DNA from: Candidatus Cloacimonadota bacterium
Lineage (GTDB): Bacteria; Cloacimonadota; Cloacimonadia; Cloacimonadales; Cloacimonadaceae
NCBI GenBank assembly: GCA_028681035.1
Contig: JAQUJJ010000099.1
Location: forward strand, 1 to 13,616
DNA: 13,616 bases
Direction of reading: 5' to 3'
Positions 13,594 to 13,616 of this stretch are shown piece after piece (positions within the stretch are counted from its first letter, which is position 1; the number at the start of each line of letters is the position of its first letter). The notes beneath the pieces are model-generated. The model was not told where the DNA came from and ran no database searches. It saw only the letters and a list, made by a program, of their open reading frames with translations. The translations under genes and the position numbers were made by a program.

Positions 13594-13616
13594 GACATAT
13601 ATAACATTATAGCAAT

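Larger units (their letters stand above)
13174..13616. other. 443-bp non-coding tail with repeats and hairpins
   Basis: No convincing gene is present: the short minus-strand ORF crossing 13173 is a shadow of dus. The region holds an 11-bp tandem repeat (13238-13270), inverted CCTCGT (13234-13239) / ACGAGG (13277-13282), and a cluster of short GC-rich hairpins between 13424 and 13593. No intrinsic terminator with a T-tract is visible directly after dus. The window ends within this region. Confidence 0.75.

Overview
The window looks like chromosomal DNA of a Cloacimonadota (WWE1) bacterium or a close relative in the wider Fibrobacterota-Chlorobiota-Bacteroidota group. The reasons are a modular secreted protein ending in a 'YPNPF...G.Y...WDG.D..G...SNGIYFYRL' tail (FlgD-Ig-like or type IX secretion sorting domain), a DUF3467 protein, a DUF4405 protein, moderate-to-low GC, and abundant short tandem and palindromic intergenic repeats. 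This assignment is inference from protein style, because there is no rRNA or marker tree here.

Layout. Bases 1-389 are non-coding, with repeated TGTCCAAGTG-type motifs, a 12-bp tandem duplication, an AT-rich inverted repeat and a plausible promoter. They precede a 147-aa protein of unknown function (390-833). Bases 834-1400 are non-coding and hold three 92-bp tandem repeats plus a partial fourth. Each repeat carries two abutting hairpins, and the copy-to-copy differences in them restore pairing. A 27-bp tandem pair follows, then a 732-aa exported modular surface protein (1401-3599).

A minus-strand block runs convergently against it, its last gene ending one base away. In transcription order it is ftsY (TTG start), a DUF4405 two-helix membrane protein (ATGA overlap), a 1088-aa Dna2-like nuclease-helicase (GTG start), a DUF3467 protein, and an exported SNase-like nuclease whose start lies inside the DUF3467 gene. 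Spacings of -44 to +27 nt suggest a single operon that joins protein targeting with nucleic-acid processing.

Divergent from ftsY is a plus-strand block: a six-helix membrane protein, trmB (tRNA m7G46 methyltransferase, 11-nt overlap), a GAF/HD-GYP-type phosphohydrolase with an insertion inside its metal-site domain, and a tRNA-dihydrouridine synthase. The last two are separated by an 8-bp-phased repeat array that begins within the end of the HD-GYP coding sequence, and by a CTTAACT heptamer array that abuts the dus start codon. The final 443 bases are non-coding and hold an 11-bp tandem repeat and a cluster of REP-like hairpins.

The most interesting items are the paired-hairpin 92-bp array, the three-part nuclease-helicase in its operon with DUF3467 and SNase, and the octamer/heptamer arrays placed at gene borders. 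Nothing here proves a new system.
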